A DNA stretch of 64,000 nucleotides from CAZICM01 sp964537685 (GTDB lineage Bacteria > Myxococcota_A > Polyangia > Polyangiales > Polyangiaceae). The stretch lies in the NCBI GenBank assembly GCA_964537685.1, contig CAZICM010000025.1:71768-135767 (forward strand). Direction: 5' to 3'. The notes under the pieces were generated by a model. That model was not told the origin of the DNA, did no database searches, and saw only the letters and a program-made list of their open reading frames with translations. Below are positions 15,780 through 24,466 of this stretch, piece after piece (within the stretch, counting starts at the first letter, position 1; each line of letters opens with the position of its first letter). The position numbers and the translations under genes are program-made.

Positions 15780-18437
15780 TTAACGTTTTTTGTGTTTGGA
15801 CGCCGAAAGACTCGCTTCCAGTTTGCCGATGCGCGCCTTGAGATCTCCATGCTCTTTGCGCAGCTCGTCCAGCTCTTCCCGAAGCCTTTCCACTTCGCGC
15901 TTCGCTCCCCCTCCAAGCTCTCTCAGCACTTCCCGGATACGCCTTCTCACCCGGCCGTCTAAATCGCGCTCCAATTGCCGCTGTAACGCCGCCCGTGCCT
16001 TAATATCCCCCAGCTCCAAGATGGCCCGCGCCACGTCCACCCTTAAGTAGGGATCGGCCCCGTCCAGCAGTTCTTCCAAGGTCTCGCGCGCCTTGCGATC
16101 GCTGGCCAGCTTGGGTATGGCCATAATCGCCGCCCGCCTGGCCCGCGTCGGCACTCCATAGCGCGTCCGGGCAACAACATGGGGTAAAGCCCTGTCATCC
16201 CGTAAGTTGGCCAAGCCTTCGATGGCCCCGGCCCGAACCACATCGGCCCAAGATGGCCGATCCAACAGATCCACCAGCGTATCGAAGGCACTCACATGCC
16301 GCGTTGCGCCGAGCGCCTTGGCCGCCTCGGCCTCCACCAAATAGCTATCGTCCCGAAGTGCCTTGGCTTTTAAGACGTCAGCGGCCTTCTGGGTCTTGAA
16401 ATTCCCAAGCGCCTTGCTCACGGCTCTTCGCACCTTGGGATGTTTTGTATTTACATGCGCCGAAAGGGCATCAAACGCATCTTGAGAACGCAACTTGCCC
16501 AGCGCATCGGCCGCCTCGGCGCGCACACCCCAAAACTCGCCCTCATGGGCAAGGGCTTCCAATAACGCCTTGACCGTCGGCGGATCGTCGAGTTTGCTCA
16601 AAGGCTCGGCGGCCAGCATCCGCGCCCTCGCGGTCTTGGCCGATGAAAGCTGGGCCCGCAGCATATCCCCCGGCGCCTTGACGCTCAGCTCGCCCAGCAC
16701 CACCTGCTCGGGATCGGCCACCACATAGCGAGGCCGCTTGGATACCGGAATCGCAAAGCTATGCGAGGCTTGATCCACGCGCCGCACTTCCCGCCGCACT
16801 TCATTGCCAATCGCGATATCCAGCGCCAAATCGAATACAAACACCGGCGCGGCCGTATCGCCCGAACCCACCGAGCTGCCTCCAGGCGCCTGATGCTGTT
16901 TTACATTCACCAAACACAGGCCGTCTTCATAGGCAATCTTCACATCGACTTCCGCATGGCCCGCGCGGAACACCCATTGCTCGAAAAAGCGCTCCAGGCT
17001 CTTGCCGCTCACTTCTTCCAGCGCCCGCATTAAATCGCGCGTTTCAACCACGCCTTTTGCATGACGCCTTAAATAATTTCCAACCCCTTGCCAGAAAAGC
17101 GCATCGCCGAGCTCGCTCCGGAGCAGATGCAGCACACACGCGCCTTTTTCATACAAATGCCGGTCAAAAATATCGATCGGCGCCTCGTAGTCCTGGCACA
17201 CAATCGGCCTCTTGTAGCGCGAGCGCGCCTCGCCCACATAAGTATCCATATCGGTGCGCACGCCGTAGTCGTACTCATCGCGGCCCAAATGATGCTCGCG
17301 GTACACATGCTCCATAAAGGTTGCAAAGCCTTCATTTAGCCATCCGTGCGACCAATCGCGGCAGGTCACCAAATCGCCAAACCACTGATGCGCAAGCTCA
17401 TGAGCGATTAAGTCATCCGCCGATAAATCGATCGAAGCCCGCTCATCCAAGAGAATATGTTCGTACATCGTCGTTGCGGTGGTGTTCTCCATTCCGCCGA
17501 AAATAAAATCGCTCACGACGACTTGGGCGTACTTGTTCCACGGATAGCGAACGCCTAGCAACTCGCCGAAATGCTTGACCATATCGGGTGTGCGCTCGAA
17601 GGTTCGCTTGCCATCGTCCTCGCGCTTTTTGGGCACGTAGTACGTGAGCGGAATGCCATCGGCATCGGCGTGAATCACCGAAAATTCACCGGCGACGAGC
17701 GTAAACAAATAGCTCGGGTGAGGCTCGTTCATCTTCCAATGGAACACACCTTCGCGCTGCTCGGCCTCGGCATTCACCAATTCGCCGTTTGAAAGCGCGA
17801 AATAGCCCGCGGGCACCTTCACCCAAAGCTCGGTCGTTTGCTTGACATGCGGCTTGTCATGACAGGGAAACAAGTGGCGGGCATCTTCATCCTGGCACTG
17901 CGTCCACACTTGGCGGGGCCGGTCTTGCACATGCTCATCGGGCTCTAAAAAGTACATCCCGCGTCTGGGCGTCACGCGATAGCTCACCCGGATGGAAAAC
18001 AGCGCGCAGCGCTCGGGAATCTGCACATGAAGCTTTTCGCCGTCATAGCTATAGTCGGCCGCCTCAAAGCCGCCTTCGTCGCTTTTCTTTTGCGCGCCCT
18101 TCGCCGATTTTTTAGGCGCGGATGATGTTGAATCACCGTCTTTCACAGCGATTTCGACAGCAGACAGTTCGAAGCCGATGGCATCGAGCACCATTTCCTT
18201 GGCTTTAGGATCGACGCGCGAACCATCGAGGCGAGCCCATCCTTCAAGGCTTTTCTTCGGCGTATCGAGCGTCCAATGAAGCGCGATATGAGCCACCTGG
18301 AAAGGCCGGGGCCGTTCGTAGACGCGCGCCGTACCCACAAAAGAAAAGGGGCGCGAAGCACTTTGAACAAAAGCGGAAGACGAAGCGAGAGAAGAACCGC
18401 ACGCACAGCGGCTATGATGGCGATGCTCGAGGGGCAT
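15780..18437 (-). CDS. M1-family zinc aminopeptidase with HEAT-repeat tail
   Basis: An 885-residue gluzincin aminopeptidase. Substrate motif GGMENTT (314-320) and zinc motif HELAH (346-350), with the third ligand Glu369 in WLNEGF, are all present, so it should be active. An N-terminal beta-sandwich occupies residues ~30-250. After the catalytic and helical domains, residues ~600-845 form HEAT-like repeats (for example HPKVRRAVSKALGNFKTQKA). The last ~40 residues are a coiled coil with a basic end. A Lys/Ser-rich insertion lies at ~102-122. No signal peptide is convincing. It lies downstream of lon on the same strand, so both may serve protein turnover. Confidence 0.92.
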   Translation of the reverse strand: MPLEHRHHSRCACGSSLASSSAFVQSASRPFSFVGTARVYERPRPFQVAHIALHWTLDTPKKSLEGWARLDGSRVDPKAKEMVLDAIGFELSAVEIAVKDGDSTSSAPKKSAKGAQKKSDEGGFEAADYSYDGEKLHVQIPERCALFSIRVSYRVTPRRGMYFLEPDEHVQDRPRQVWTQCQDEDARHLFPCHDKPHVKQTTELWVKVPAGYFALSNGELVNAEAEQREGVFHWKMNEPHPSYLFTLVAGEFSVIHADADGIPLTYYVPKKREDDGKRTFERTPDMVKHFGELLGVRYPWNKYAQVVVSDFIFGGMENTTATTMYEHILLDERASIDLSADDLIAHELAHQWFGDLVTCRDWSHGWLNEGFATFMEHVYREHHLGRDEYDYGVRTDMDTYVGEARSRYKRPIVCQDYEAPIDIFDRHLYEKGACVLHLLRSELGDALFWQGVGNYLRRHAKGVVETRDLMRALEEVSGKSLERFFEQWVFRAGHAEVDVKIAYEDGLCLVNVKQHQAPGGSSVGSGDTAAPVFVFDLALDIAIGNEVRREVRRVDQASHSFAIPVSKRPRYVVADPEQVVLGELSVKAPGDMLRAQLSSAKTARARMLAAEPLSKLDDPPTVKALLEALAHEGEFWGVRAEAADALGKLRSQDAFDALSAHVNTKHPKVRRAVSKALGNFKTQKAADVLKAKALRDDSYLVEAEAAKALGATRHVSAFDTLVDLLDRPSWADVVRAGAIEGLANLRDDRALPHVVARTRYGVPTRARRAAIMAIPKLASDRKARETLEELLDGADPYLRVDVARAILELGDIKARAALQRQLERDLDGRVRRRIREVLRELGGGAKREVERLREELDELRKEHGDLKARIGKLEASLSASKHKKR

Positions 18438-18529
18438 GGTGCGGGGCTTATACTTCAGATGCTGGGCGCGGAAGATGAGTTTTGAGGCGGGATGCGCGTC
18501 TTTTGCAGGGAAAGGGATAATGCGGCGCG

Positions 18530-20917
18530 TTAGGCGCTGGCCGAGGCCACGGGCTCAGGCTCCTGAACCGGATGGGTTTCCGGGATAGGGGCATCTTCCA
18601 GCGCTTCCGCCAATACCTGACGCATATCCTCGGCAAAAATAAAGTGAATGGCTTCTTTCACTTCCGTCGGTACTTCATCCAAGTCGCGGGCATTCTTCTG
18701 AGGCAAAATGACCCTGGTAATCCCTGCCCGGTGCGCGGCCAATACCTTGGATTTGATTCCACCCACAGGCAAGACCCGGCCTCGAAGCGTGCATTCCCCC
18801 GTCATTGCCGTATCCGAGCGCACTTTACGCCCGCAGAGCAGCGATGTCAGGGCTGTAAACATGGTTACACCCGCGCTGGGACCATCTTTGGGCACACCAC
18901 CTGCAGGCACATGGATATGTAAATCCTGCTCGGCGAGAGCTTTGCTATCCACCCCCAGTTCTGCGGCATGACTTCGCACATAAGAGAGCGCCGCCTTGGC
19001 GGATTCCTTCATCACATCGCCTAGTTGGCCCGTGATCTCGACATGCCCCTTGCCAGGCATTTTGGTGGTTTCGATAAATAAAATATCCCCGCCAACCGCC
19101 GTCCAGGCCAATCCCGTTGCAACACCCGGCACCTGCGTCCTTTCGGCCACATCGCTGAAGAAGCGAATTCTACCTAGATATCGGCCTAAATCGCATTCAT
19201 CCACCGAAAGCTTTTTGTTTACGCCGTCTTTGGCCCTCGCGACTTCCAGCGAAAGCGCCCGGCATAGCTTTGTAATCTCCCGGTTTAATTGGCGAACCCC
19301 TGCTTCCCTCGTGTAATCGCGGATCATCGCGGAGATCGCCGCATCCGAAATCGACAGCGCTCCATCGCCGATCGCATGCTCCTTCAATTGCTTGGGAATT
19401 AAATGCGTCTTGGCAATATGGGTTTTTTCCTCGGGCGTGTAGCCGGAAATCTCAATCACCTCGAGCCTATCCTTTAAAGGCACGCTTAAATTGCTTAAAT
19501 CGTTGGCCGTGCACAGAAACAAAACCTCGGATAAATCAAAGGGAATCTCTAAATAATGATCGACAAAGGTTTTGTTTTGCTCGGGATCGAGCACTTCCAG
19601 CAAAGCCGCCTCGGGCGAGCCCCGCCATCCGGAGCCCAATTTGTCAATTTCATCGAGCAATACAATGGGATTGCGCACCTTGGCCTTTTTCATTCCATTT
19701 AAAATACGGCCTGGAAGCGCGCCCACATAGGTTCTTCGATGCCCGCGCAATTCGGCTTCGTCGCCCACGCCGCCCAGCGAAATACGAATGAATGGCCGCC
19801 CCGTCGCATCCGCGATCGATTGACCGAGCGATGTTTTTCCAACGCCGGGAGGCCCCGCAAAACATAAAATCGTTCCCCGCGTCTTGCCCGTAAGCTTTAA
19901 GACCGCCATGTGCTCCAAAATACGCTTCTTTACATCGGCCAGCCCATAGTGGTCTGCCTCGAGCTTCTGCTCGATCGCATCCAGATCTTGCTTGGCATCC
20001 GCCTTGGCGCTCCAGGGTAAATCGGCAATCCATTCGAGATATGTCCGAATTACATTGTATTCGGCCTGCTGAGGCTGCAGCGATGAAAGCCTTTGAAGTT
20101 CCCGATCGGCAACACTCCTCGCTTCCTCGGAAAGGCCAGCCTTGTCCAGCCTTTCGCGCAGCGCCGCTAAATCGTCCGCGCCCTTGTCATCTCCCAATTC
20201 CTTTTGAATGGCCTTCATCTGCTCGCGCAAAATCGCTTCGCGCTGGCCTTTTCCAAGCTGTTGGCGAACATCATGATCGATTTTTTTCTTTACTTCCGAT
20301 ACCGTCTTGGCATCGATTAAAAATCCGCTCACCAAACGAAGCCTGGCCGGCACATCCAGCTCAAACAGCACCTGTATCTCTTTATCGGGCGAAAGCCCAA
20401 GCGCCCCCGCCACCTGATCGGCCAGCACCGAAGGCTCTACATTGTTGGCCGCCGCAATTTCGGCGAGCCCGCCCGCCGCCGTCCCCAGCTCTTCAATGCG
20501 CTCGCGCAGCGATTGCGCCAAAGCGTGCGCTTCTTCCGAATCCGCGCCCGTTTCCTGAACAGGCTCGCCCTCGGCCAGCCAATAAGGAGACATCCCTACA
20601 AGAGATTGCAAGGCAAATCGATCAATACCCTGTAAACTGACCCGGTATTCACCGCTGGACAATTTCGTCATATTCATGACCCGCACGAATGTACCTATTC
20701 CGTGCAGATCGGCACCCGAAGGATCGTCCACTTTTGCATTGCGCTGCGTGGCCACGCCGATGATATCGCCCACATGCACCGCGCTCAGCAGACTGACCGA
20801 ACGTTCGCGGCCTACGGGCAGAGTGACCATCGTACCAGGAAACAATACACCTGTGCGCAAAGGCAGCAAAGGAAAGGGAGATAGAGGGGAATCGGCACCG
20901 CCGCGCAGCTTACTCAT
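18530..20917 (-). CDS. lon: ATP-dependent protease Lon
   Basis: A 795-residue hexameric cytoplasmic protease for damaged and regulatory proteins. Residues ~12-205 are the LonN substrate-binding domain. The AAA+ module has Walker A GPPGVGKT (355-362) and Walker B VLLDEIDKLG. The protease domain has the catalytic Ser in PKDGPSAGVTMF and Lys in VGGIKSK, so the dyad is intact. I chose ATG 20917 because GGAG lies 9 bases upstream; TTG 20932 is in frame but less likely. A Pro/Glu-rich tail ends the protein. The 5' region holds a large interrupted palindrome. Confidence 0.95.
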   Translation of the reverse strand: MSKLRGGADSPLSPFPLLPLRTGVLFPGTMVTLPVGRERSVSLLSAVHVGDIIGVATQRNAKVDDPSGADLHGIGTFVRVMNMTKLSSGEYRVSLQGIDRFALQSLVGMSPYWLAEGEPVQETGADSEEAHALAQSLRERIEELGTAAGGLAEIAAANNVEPSVLADQVAGALGLSPDKEIQVLFELDVPARLRLVSGFLIDAKTVSEVKKKIDHDVRQQLGKGQREAILREQMKAIQKELGDDKGADDLAALRERLDKAGLSEEARSVADRELQRLSSLQPQQAEYNVIRTYLEWIADLPWSAKADAKQDLDAIEQKLEADHYGLADVKKRILEHMAVLKLTGKTRGTILCFAGPPGVGKTSLGQSIADATGRPFIRISLGGVGDEAELRGHRRTYVGALPGRILNGMKKAKVRNPIVLLDEIDKLGSGWRGSPEAALLEVLDPEQNKTFVDHYLEIPFDLSEVLFLCTANDLSNLSVPLKDRLEVIEISGYTPEEKTHIAKTHLIPKQLKEHAIGDGALSISDAAISAMIRDYTREAGVRQLNREITKLCRALSLEVARAKDGVNKKLSVDECDLGRYLGRIRFFSDVAERTQVPGVATGLAWTAVGGDILFIETTKMPGKGHVEITGQLGDVMKESAKAALSYVRSHAAELGVDSKALAEQDLHIHVPAGGVPKDGPSAGVTMFTALTSLLCGRKVRSDTAMTGECTLRGRVLPVGGIKSKVLAAHRAGITRVILPQKNARDLDEVPTEVKEAIHFIFAEDMRQVLAEALEDAPIPETHPVQEPEPVASASA

Positions 20918-20956
20918 GACCAATGGCTCCAATTTGGTGGAATTGACAGATCAATA

Positions 20957-21045
20957 CAATCATTTTCAGCGCGGAAGGGCGGCTCATTACAAAATAAGGC
21001 ACCGCGCGGGCTATTTTAAAAAACCCGCGCCGCTGAGAATGATTG
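20957..21045 (-). promoter_or_regulatory. Nested inverted repeats in the lon leader/promoter
   Basis: An outer arm CAATCATTTTCAGCGCGG (20957-20974) faces CCGCGCCGCTGAGAATGATTG (21025-21045), which is its inverse apart from one mismatch and three extra bases. Inside lies a perfect GCGCGGG/CCCGCGC pair (21004-21010, 21024-21030) around an AT-rich loop. A possible promoter lies upstream: TTGACG (21070-21075), 16 bases, TAAGTC (21048-21053). The structure would then sit at the start of the lon mRNA or act as a two-site operator. The remaining bases to 21159 hold no gene. Confidence 0.5.
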
Positions 21046-21159
21046 GAGACTTAAAACCGATTTGAGGTCCGTCAAGTGAAGGGGGCGATCTTTTTCTTCG
21101 CTTAACGATTTCTTAACAATGCGGCACTGGACCGGAAAACGATGAACAGCGATTCAAAA

Positions 21160-22644
21160 CTATTTGAGCAGGCGAATCGCGCCCAATTTCTCACCCCAGG
21201 CGAGCACGCTTTCCATCGAGCCCAGCCCCATCGAGCGCCGGTCCAGCGCTTTGGGAATCACACGCTTTTCGGCGGCTTCCCACATTTCTTGATGATGTCC
21301 CGTCCGCAATGGCCTCGAAAGAATCTTTTGCTTGGACAGCTTTAACATCGGCATAACCGGCGGAGGCTGAGGCTTTCCAAAATACATCGGCGCAATCACG
21401 CTCGATAAATCGTTGGCCGCCTGCACCCGCTTATTTAAATAAGGCAGCTTAAAGCGCTGGCATACCGTTTTAACGATCGAGCTGTGTTCCAATACGGTGT
21501 TAATGGCACAGCCCCGCTTTACAAAAGGCCCCGCCACCAGCGTGGGCACGCGGAAACCCATTTGTTCAAATTCAGGATCGTCATCCACCGTCTTGGGAGG
21601 AACAATATGATCGAAAAACCCGCCATGCTCATCGTAGGTCAATACAAAAAGGCATTTATCCCATTGGGGGCTCTTTGCGAGCGCGGTAAAGACGCTTGAA
21701 ATTAAGGCTTGCCCCAATTGAATATCGTGATCGGGATGATCATCGTTGGCGCCCGCACCAAAGAATTGAGGATCAATAATCGAGAATGGAGGCAATGTCC
21801 CCGCGGCCGCGTCGGCGAAAAACTCTTCAATGCCCGCTGTGCCGCCCACTTTAAAGAAGGCGCCCGAACACCAGGCAATATCATGATAATAATTTTTCGC
21901 GGGGATTTTGGCGTCCTCTAATAAATCCCAAATGCTATCGAAGCCAAATTCAGGCAGATTGCTCTTTTGGCCCTGCGAAGTACCTCCGTGTAAATAAAAC
22001 CGGTTGGGCCAAGTGGGCCCCATCACCGATGCGAAATAGCGGTGACAAATGGCCGCTGCATCGGAAAGGGCATAGGTAATCGGTATTTGGGAACGGACGT
22101 GATAGCCCATCACGTCGTTTTGAGAGTCTCCCGCATGGGCAATGACAAAGCCGTCGTTTTTACCACCATTAAATTGAGCATGACAGGCATCCCAATCGTG
22201 GGGAGGATCGGCAGGGGTAAAATTCATCAGATTGAAAACCTGAATGATATTGCCGTTGGGATCGGGATTGCTTTCATTGCCCAATAAACCAAGCACCTCT
22301 TTGCCTTCGAGCATTTGAAGGGCGCCCAAATAATGGTCGAACGAGCGGTTCTCCATACAGAGAACGACAATGTTTTCAATCGGCGCGAGCAGTTCTTCCG
22401 GCGAATATCCCGAGCCATCCATACAAGGATCGGCCGCGGAAGCGCCTCCCTGGCCGCCCGAGCCCATGCCTTGACCGCCCGCGCCTCCGGCTCCCTGATT
22501 CATGCCGCCCTGGCCGCCCGAGCCGCCATTGATCGGCACCACGGGCGTTGTGGGATTGTCCGACCCGCATCCAAGCGCCGCCGTTCCAAGCGCGCCGCTC
22601 ATTCCCTGCAAAACCCTTCGGCGTGAGACGTTCTTTCGTTTCAT
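21160..22644 (-). CDS. Exported phosphoesterase (phospholipase C / acid phosphatase family), Tat lipoprotein
   Basis: A 494-residue member of the PF04185 phosphoesterase family (alkaline-phosphatase superfamily). The N-terminus has a twin-arginine signal (SRRRVLQG) ending in lipobox AALGC, so it is exported folded and lipidated. A Gly/Gln/Ala linker (~30-70) follows. The catalytic head has ENRSFDHYLG with the metal ligand Asn, TWPNRFYLHGG in the middle, and DDHPDHD and LTYDEHGGFFDH as metal-binding blocks. It may hydrolyse phospholipids or other phosphate esters at the cell surface. GGAG precedes the ATG. It is the last gene of the CBS/carrier/adenylation operon. Confidence 0.88.
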   Translation of the reverse strand: MKRKNVSRRRVLQGMSGALGTAALGCGSDNPTTPVVPINGGSGGQGGMNQGAGGAGGQGMGSGGQGGASAADPCMDGSGYSPEELLAPIENIVVLCMENRSFDHYLGALQMLEGKEVLGLLGNESNPDPNGNIIQVFNLMNFTPADPPHDWDACHAQFNGGKNDGFVIAHAGDSQNDVMGYHVRSQIPITYALSDAAAICHRYFASVMGPTWPNRFYLHGGTSQGQKSNLPEFGFDSIWDLLEDAKIPAKNYYHDIAWCSGAFFKVGGTAGIEEFFADAAAGTLPPFSIIDPQFFGAGANDDHPDHDIQLGQALISSVFTALAKSPQWDKCLFVLTYDEHGGFFDHIVPPKTVDDDPEFEQMGFRVPTLVAGPFVKRGCAINTVLEHSSIVKTVCQRFKLPYLNKRVQAANDLSSVIAPMYFGKPQPPPVMPMLKLSKQKILSRPLRTGHHQEMWEAAEKRVIPKALDRRSMGLGSMESVLAWGEKLGAIRLLK

Positions 22645-22678
22645 GGCTTACGCTCCAAATAAATAAAGAAAACAACTG

Positions 22679-24202
22679 CTACGAAAGCCGCTCGCGAAGC
22701 GCCTGATAATCGATTTTTCCCGTTGAAGTTCTAGGCAATGCGTCAACGAAAAAAATGCGATCGGGCACCATATACGCGGGCAATCGCTCCGCGATAAACA
22801 TACGGACGGCGCGTTCGGAAAGCATGTCTTTCGTGAGCGGTTGCGCGTTTTCAGATGGCTCGATGGCCGCTCTTAATACTTTTCCAAACTTGGGGTCATC
22901 GATGGCGATGACAGCCGTTTGGCGCACGCCCGGATAGGCGCAGAGCACGCTTTCAATTTCGGCGGGTTCAACGCGATAGCCGCGGATTTTGGTCATTTGA
23001 TCGACGCGTCCCCGGAAATAAAAAAGGCCGTCTTCTTTGCGTTCGACGCGATCGCCCGTTGCGTGGGGGCCGCCGTGCAAGGCCGTTGGGCCGCTGACCC
23101 AAAGCTCGCCGGTGCCTGGGCCTTCAATAAGGGTTTTGGCTTCGTCCAGGCTGCGTAATTCGCAGGCGGCGTAGGGGCAGGCTTTTCCAATTGGAATTTC
23201 GGATTGGCCATCAATGCGATCAAGAGCAGCGTGGTCAATTCGATGATATGTACAAACATTGGTTTCGGTGGGGCCGAATAAATTATAAATACCGGCTTGG
23301 GGAACGCGCTTTGAAAAAGCCAATAATTCCCGGTGCGGAAAGGCTTCTCCGGCATAGAGAACCGAGCGGGGCTGGGGCTCTAGCAAGGCATCGGGCGCAA
23401 GGGCGGCATTCAATTTCATAAACAGGGAAGGCACGCCGTAGAGAATGGTAGGTCCGAGCGTGCGAAGGGCGTCGCGGAATGCGGCTCCTGTCAATAAATC
23501 GCGGCGGCTGGGCAATAAAAGCGGGGCGCCCACGCGAAAGGCGCACAAATGATCGAACCAGGCTAAATCGAAAATCAATTCGGCAATTCGGATGAGTCGG
23601 TCATTTGATTGAATTGAAAAAGTATTAATTGCCCAGGATGTAAAGGCATCGAGGCCGGCCCAGGTGATGGGAATGGCTTTGGGTGTTCCGGTCGAGCCCG
23701 ATGTGTGGAGAATACACGCGAGTTTGCCGGGTGGTTCGTTTAATTCGTTCAATTCGTTGGGATTGGAATGGGAATTTGAAAGATGATTTTCGGTACGAAG
23801 GACATGGCCTTCGGCATCGAGCACAATTAAATGGGTAGAATTTTCTTCCAATTTGATGGAGTTGATCGTTCCCGAGGCTTTTTCGTCGGCGATGAGCGCG
23901 GAGCAGCGTCTTTGGGTGATGATCGACGAGAGGCGGTAAGGCGGTGCGTGCGCATCGAGGGGAATGGCGACGGAGCCGCTTGTAAGAATGCCTGTGAGCG
24001 CGATGGCTTCATCGAAGGCGCGGCCCGAGCTTAAGAGCGCGATATTTGAGCCCGGAAGGATATTGAGCCTGCGCAGCGCTCTCCAAACGGCGGCGGCGCG
24101 CAGGGCGAGTTCGGCATAGCTTAAGGTGTGAGAGGCCGAGATAAGGGCGGGGCGCTGTCCAAAGGCCGCGAGCGCATCGCCCCGTAACCGGAAGCCTTCC
24201 AT
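22679..24202 (-). CDS. Free-standing NRPS-type adenylation enzyme
   Basis: A 507-residue AMP-binding enzyme that should activate an amino or carboxylic acid with ATP and load a carrier protein. Core A3 is LHTSGSTGTPKAIPITW, the A5 area is YNLFGPTETNVC, A7 is GTGELWVSGPTALHG, A8 is GRVDQMTKIRGYRVEPAEIE, and A10 is LPRTSTGKIDY with its catalytic Lys. No condensation or thiolation domain is attached. It lies 6 bases after the carrier protein gene, which is the obvious acceptor. The substrate cannot be read safely from the pocket residues by eye. Confidence 0.88.
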   Translation of the reverse strand: MEGFRLRGDALAAFGQRPALISASHTLSYAELALRAAAVWRALRRLNILPGSNIALLSSGRAFDEAIALTGILTSGSVAIPLDAHAPPYRLSSIITQRRCSALIADEKASGTINSIKLEENSTHLIVLDAEGHVLRTENHLSNSHSNPNELNELNEPPGKLACILHTSGSTGTPKAIPITWAGLDAFTSWAINTFSIQSNDRLIRIAELIFDLAWFDHLCAFRVGAPLLLPSRRDLLTGAAFRDALRTLGPTILYGVPSLFMKLNAALAPDALLEPQPRSVLYAGEAFPHRELLAFSKRVPQAGIYNLFGPTETNVCTYHRIDHAALDRIDGQSEIPIGKACPYAACELRSLDEAKTLIEGPGTGELWVSGPTALHGGPHATGDRVERKEDGLFYFRGRVDQMTKIRGYRVEPAEIESVLCAYPGVRQTAVIAIDDPKFGKVLRAAIEPSENAQPLTKDMLSERAVRMFIAERLPAYMVPDRIFFVDALPRTSTGKIDYQALRERLS

Positions 24203-24208
24203 GATGGG

Positions 24209-24463
24209 CTAGGCGAGCCGCCCGTGCACAAAGCGCGCGAGCTTTTCGATGGTGGCCAGCTCGTCCAGCACCACATCTTCGTCGGGAATGCGCAGGCCAA
24301 AGCGGTCTTCGATGAAAACCAGCGTGCGGGTGAGCGACATCGAATCGAAGCCCGCGTCGATTAAGTCTTCATTGGGAGCCAGAGGCTCGTTGCGCAGGAG
24401 GATTTCGGCTTCGATATGCTGTTTTAGATCGCGCTGGATCTGGTCGAGATCGGCCTTGGGCAT
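24209..24463 (-). CDS. Acyl/peptidyl carrier protein
   Basis: An 84-residue carrier protein. The phosphopantetheine attachment Ser41 sits in DAGFDSMSLT, the canonical D-S-[ML] motif, and four helices are predicted. It starts 3 bases after the CBS-like gene and ends 6 bases before the adenylation gene, so the three are surely one transcript. Most likely it carries the acyl or aminoacyl group loaded by the adenylation enzyme, rather than serving general fatty-acid synthesis. Confidence 0.9.
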   Translation of the reverse strand: MPKADLDQIQRDLKQHIEAEILLRNEPLAPNEDLIDAGFDSMSLTRTLVFIEDRFGLRIPDEDVVLDELATIEKLARFVHGRLA

Positions 24464-24466
24464 AAA

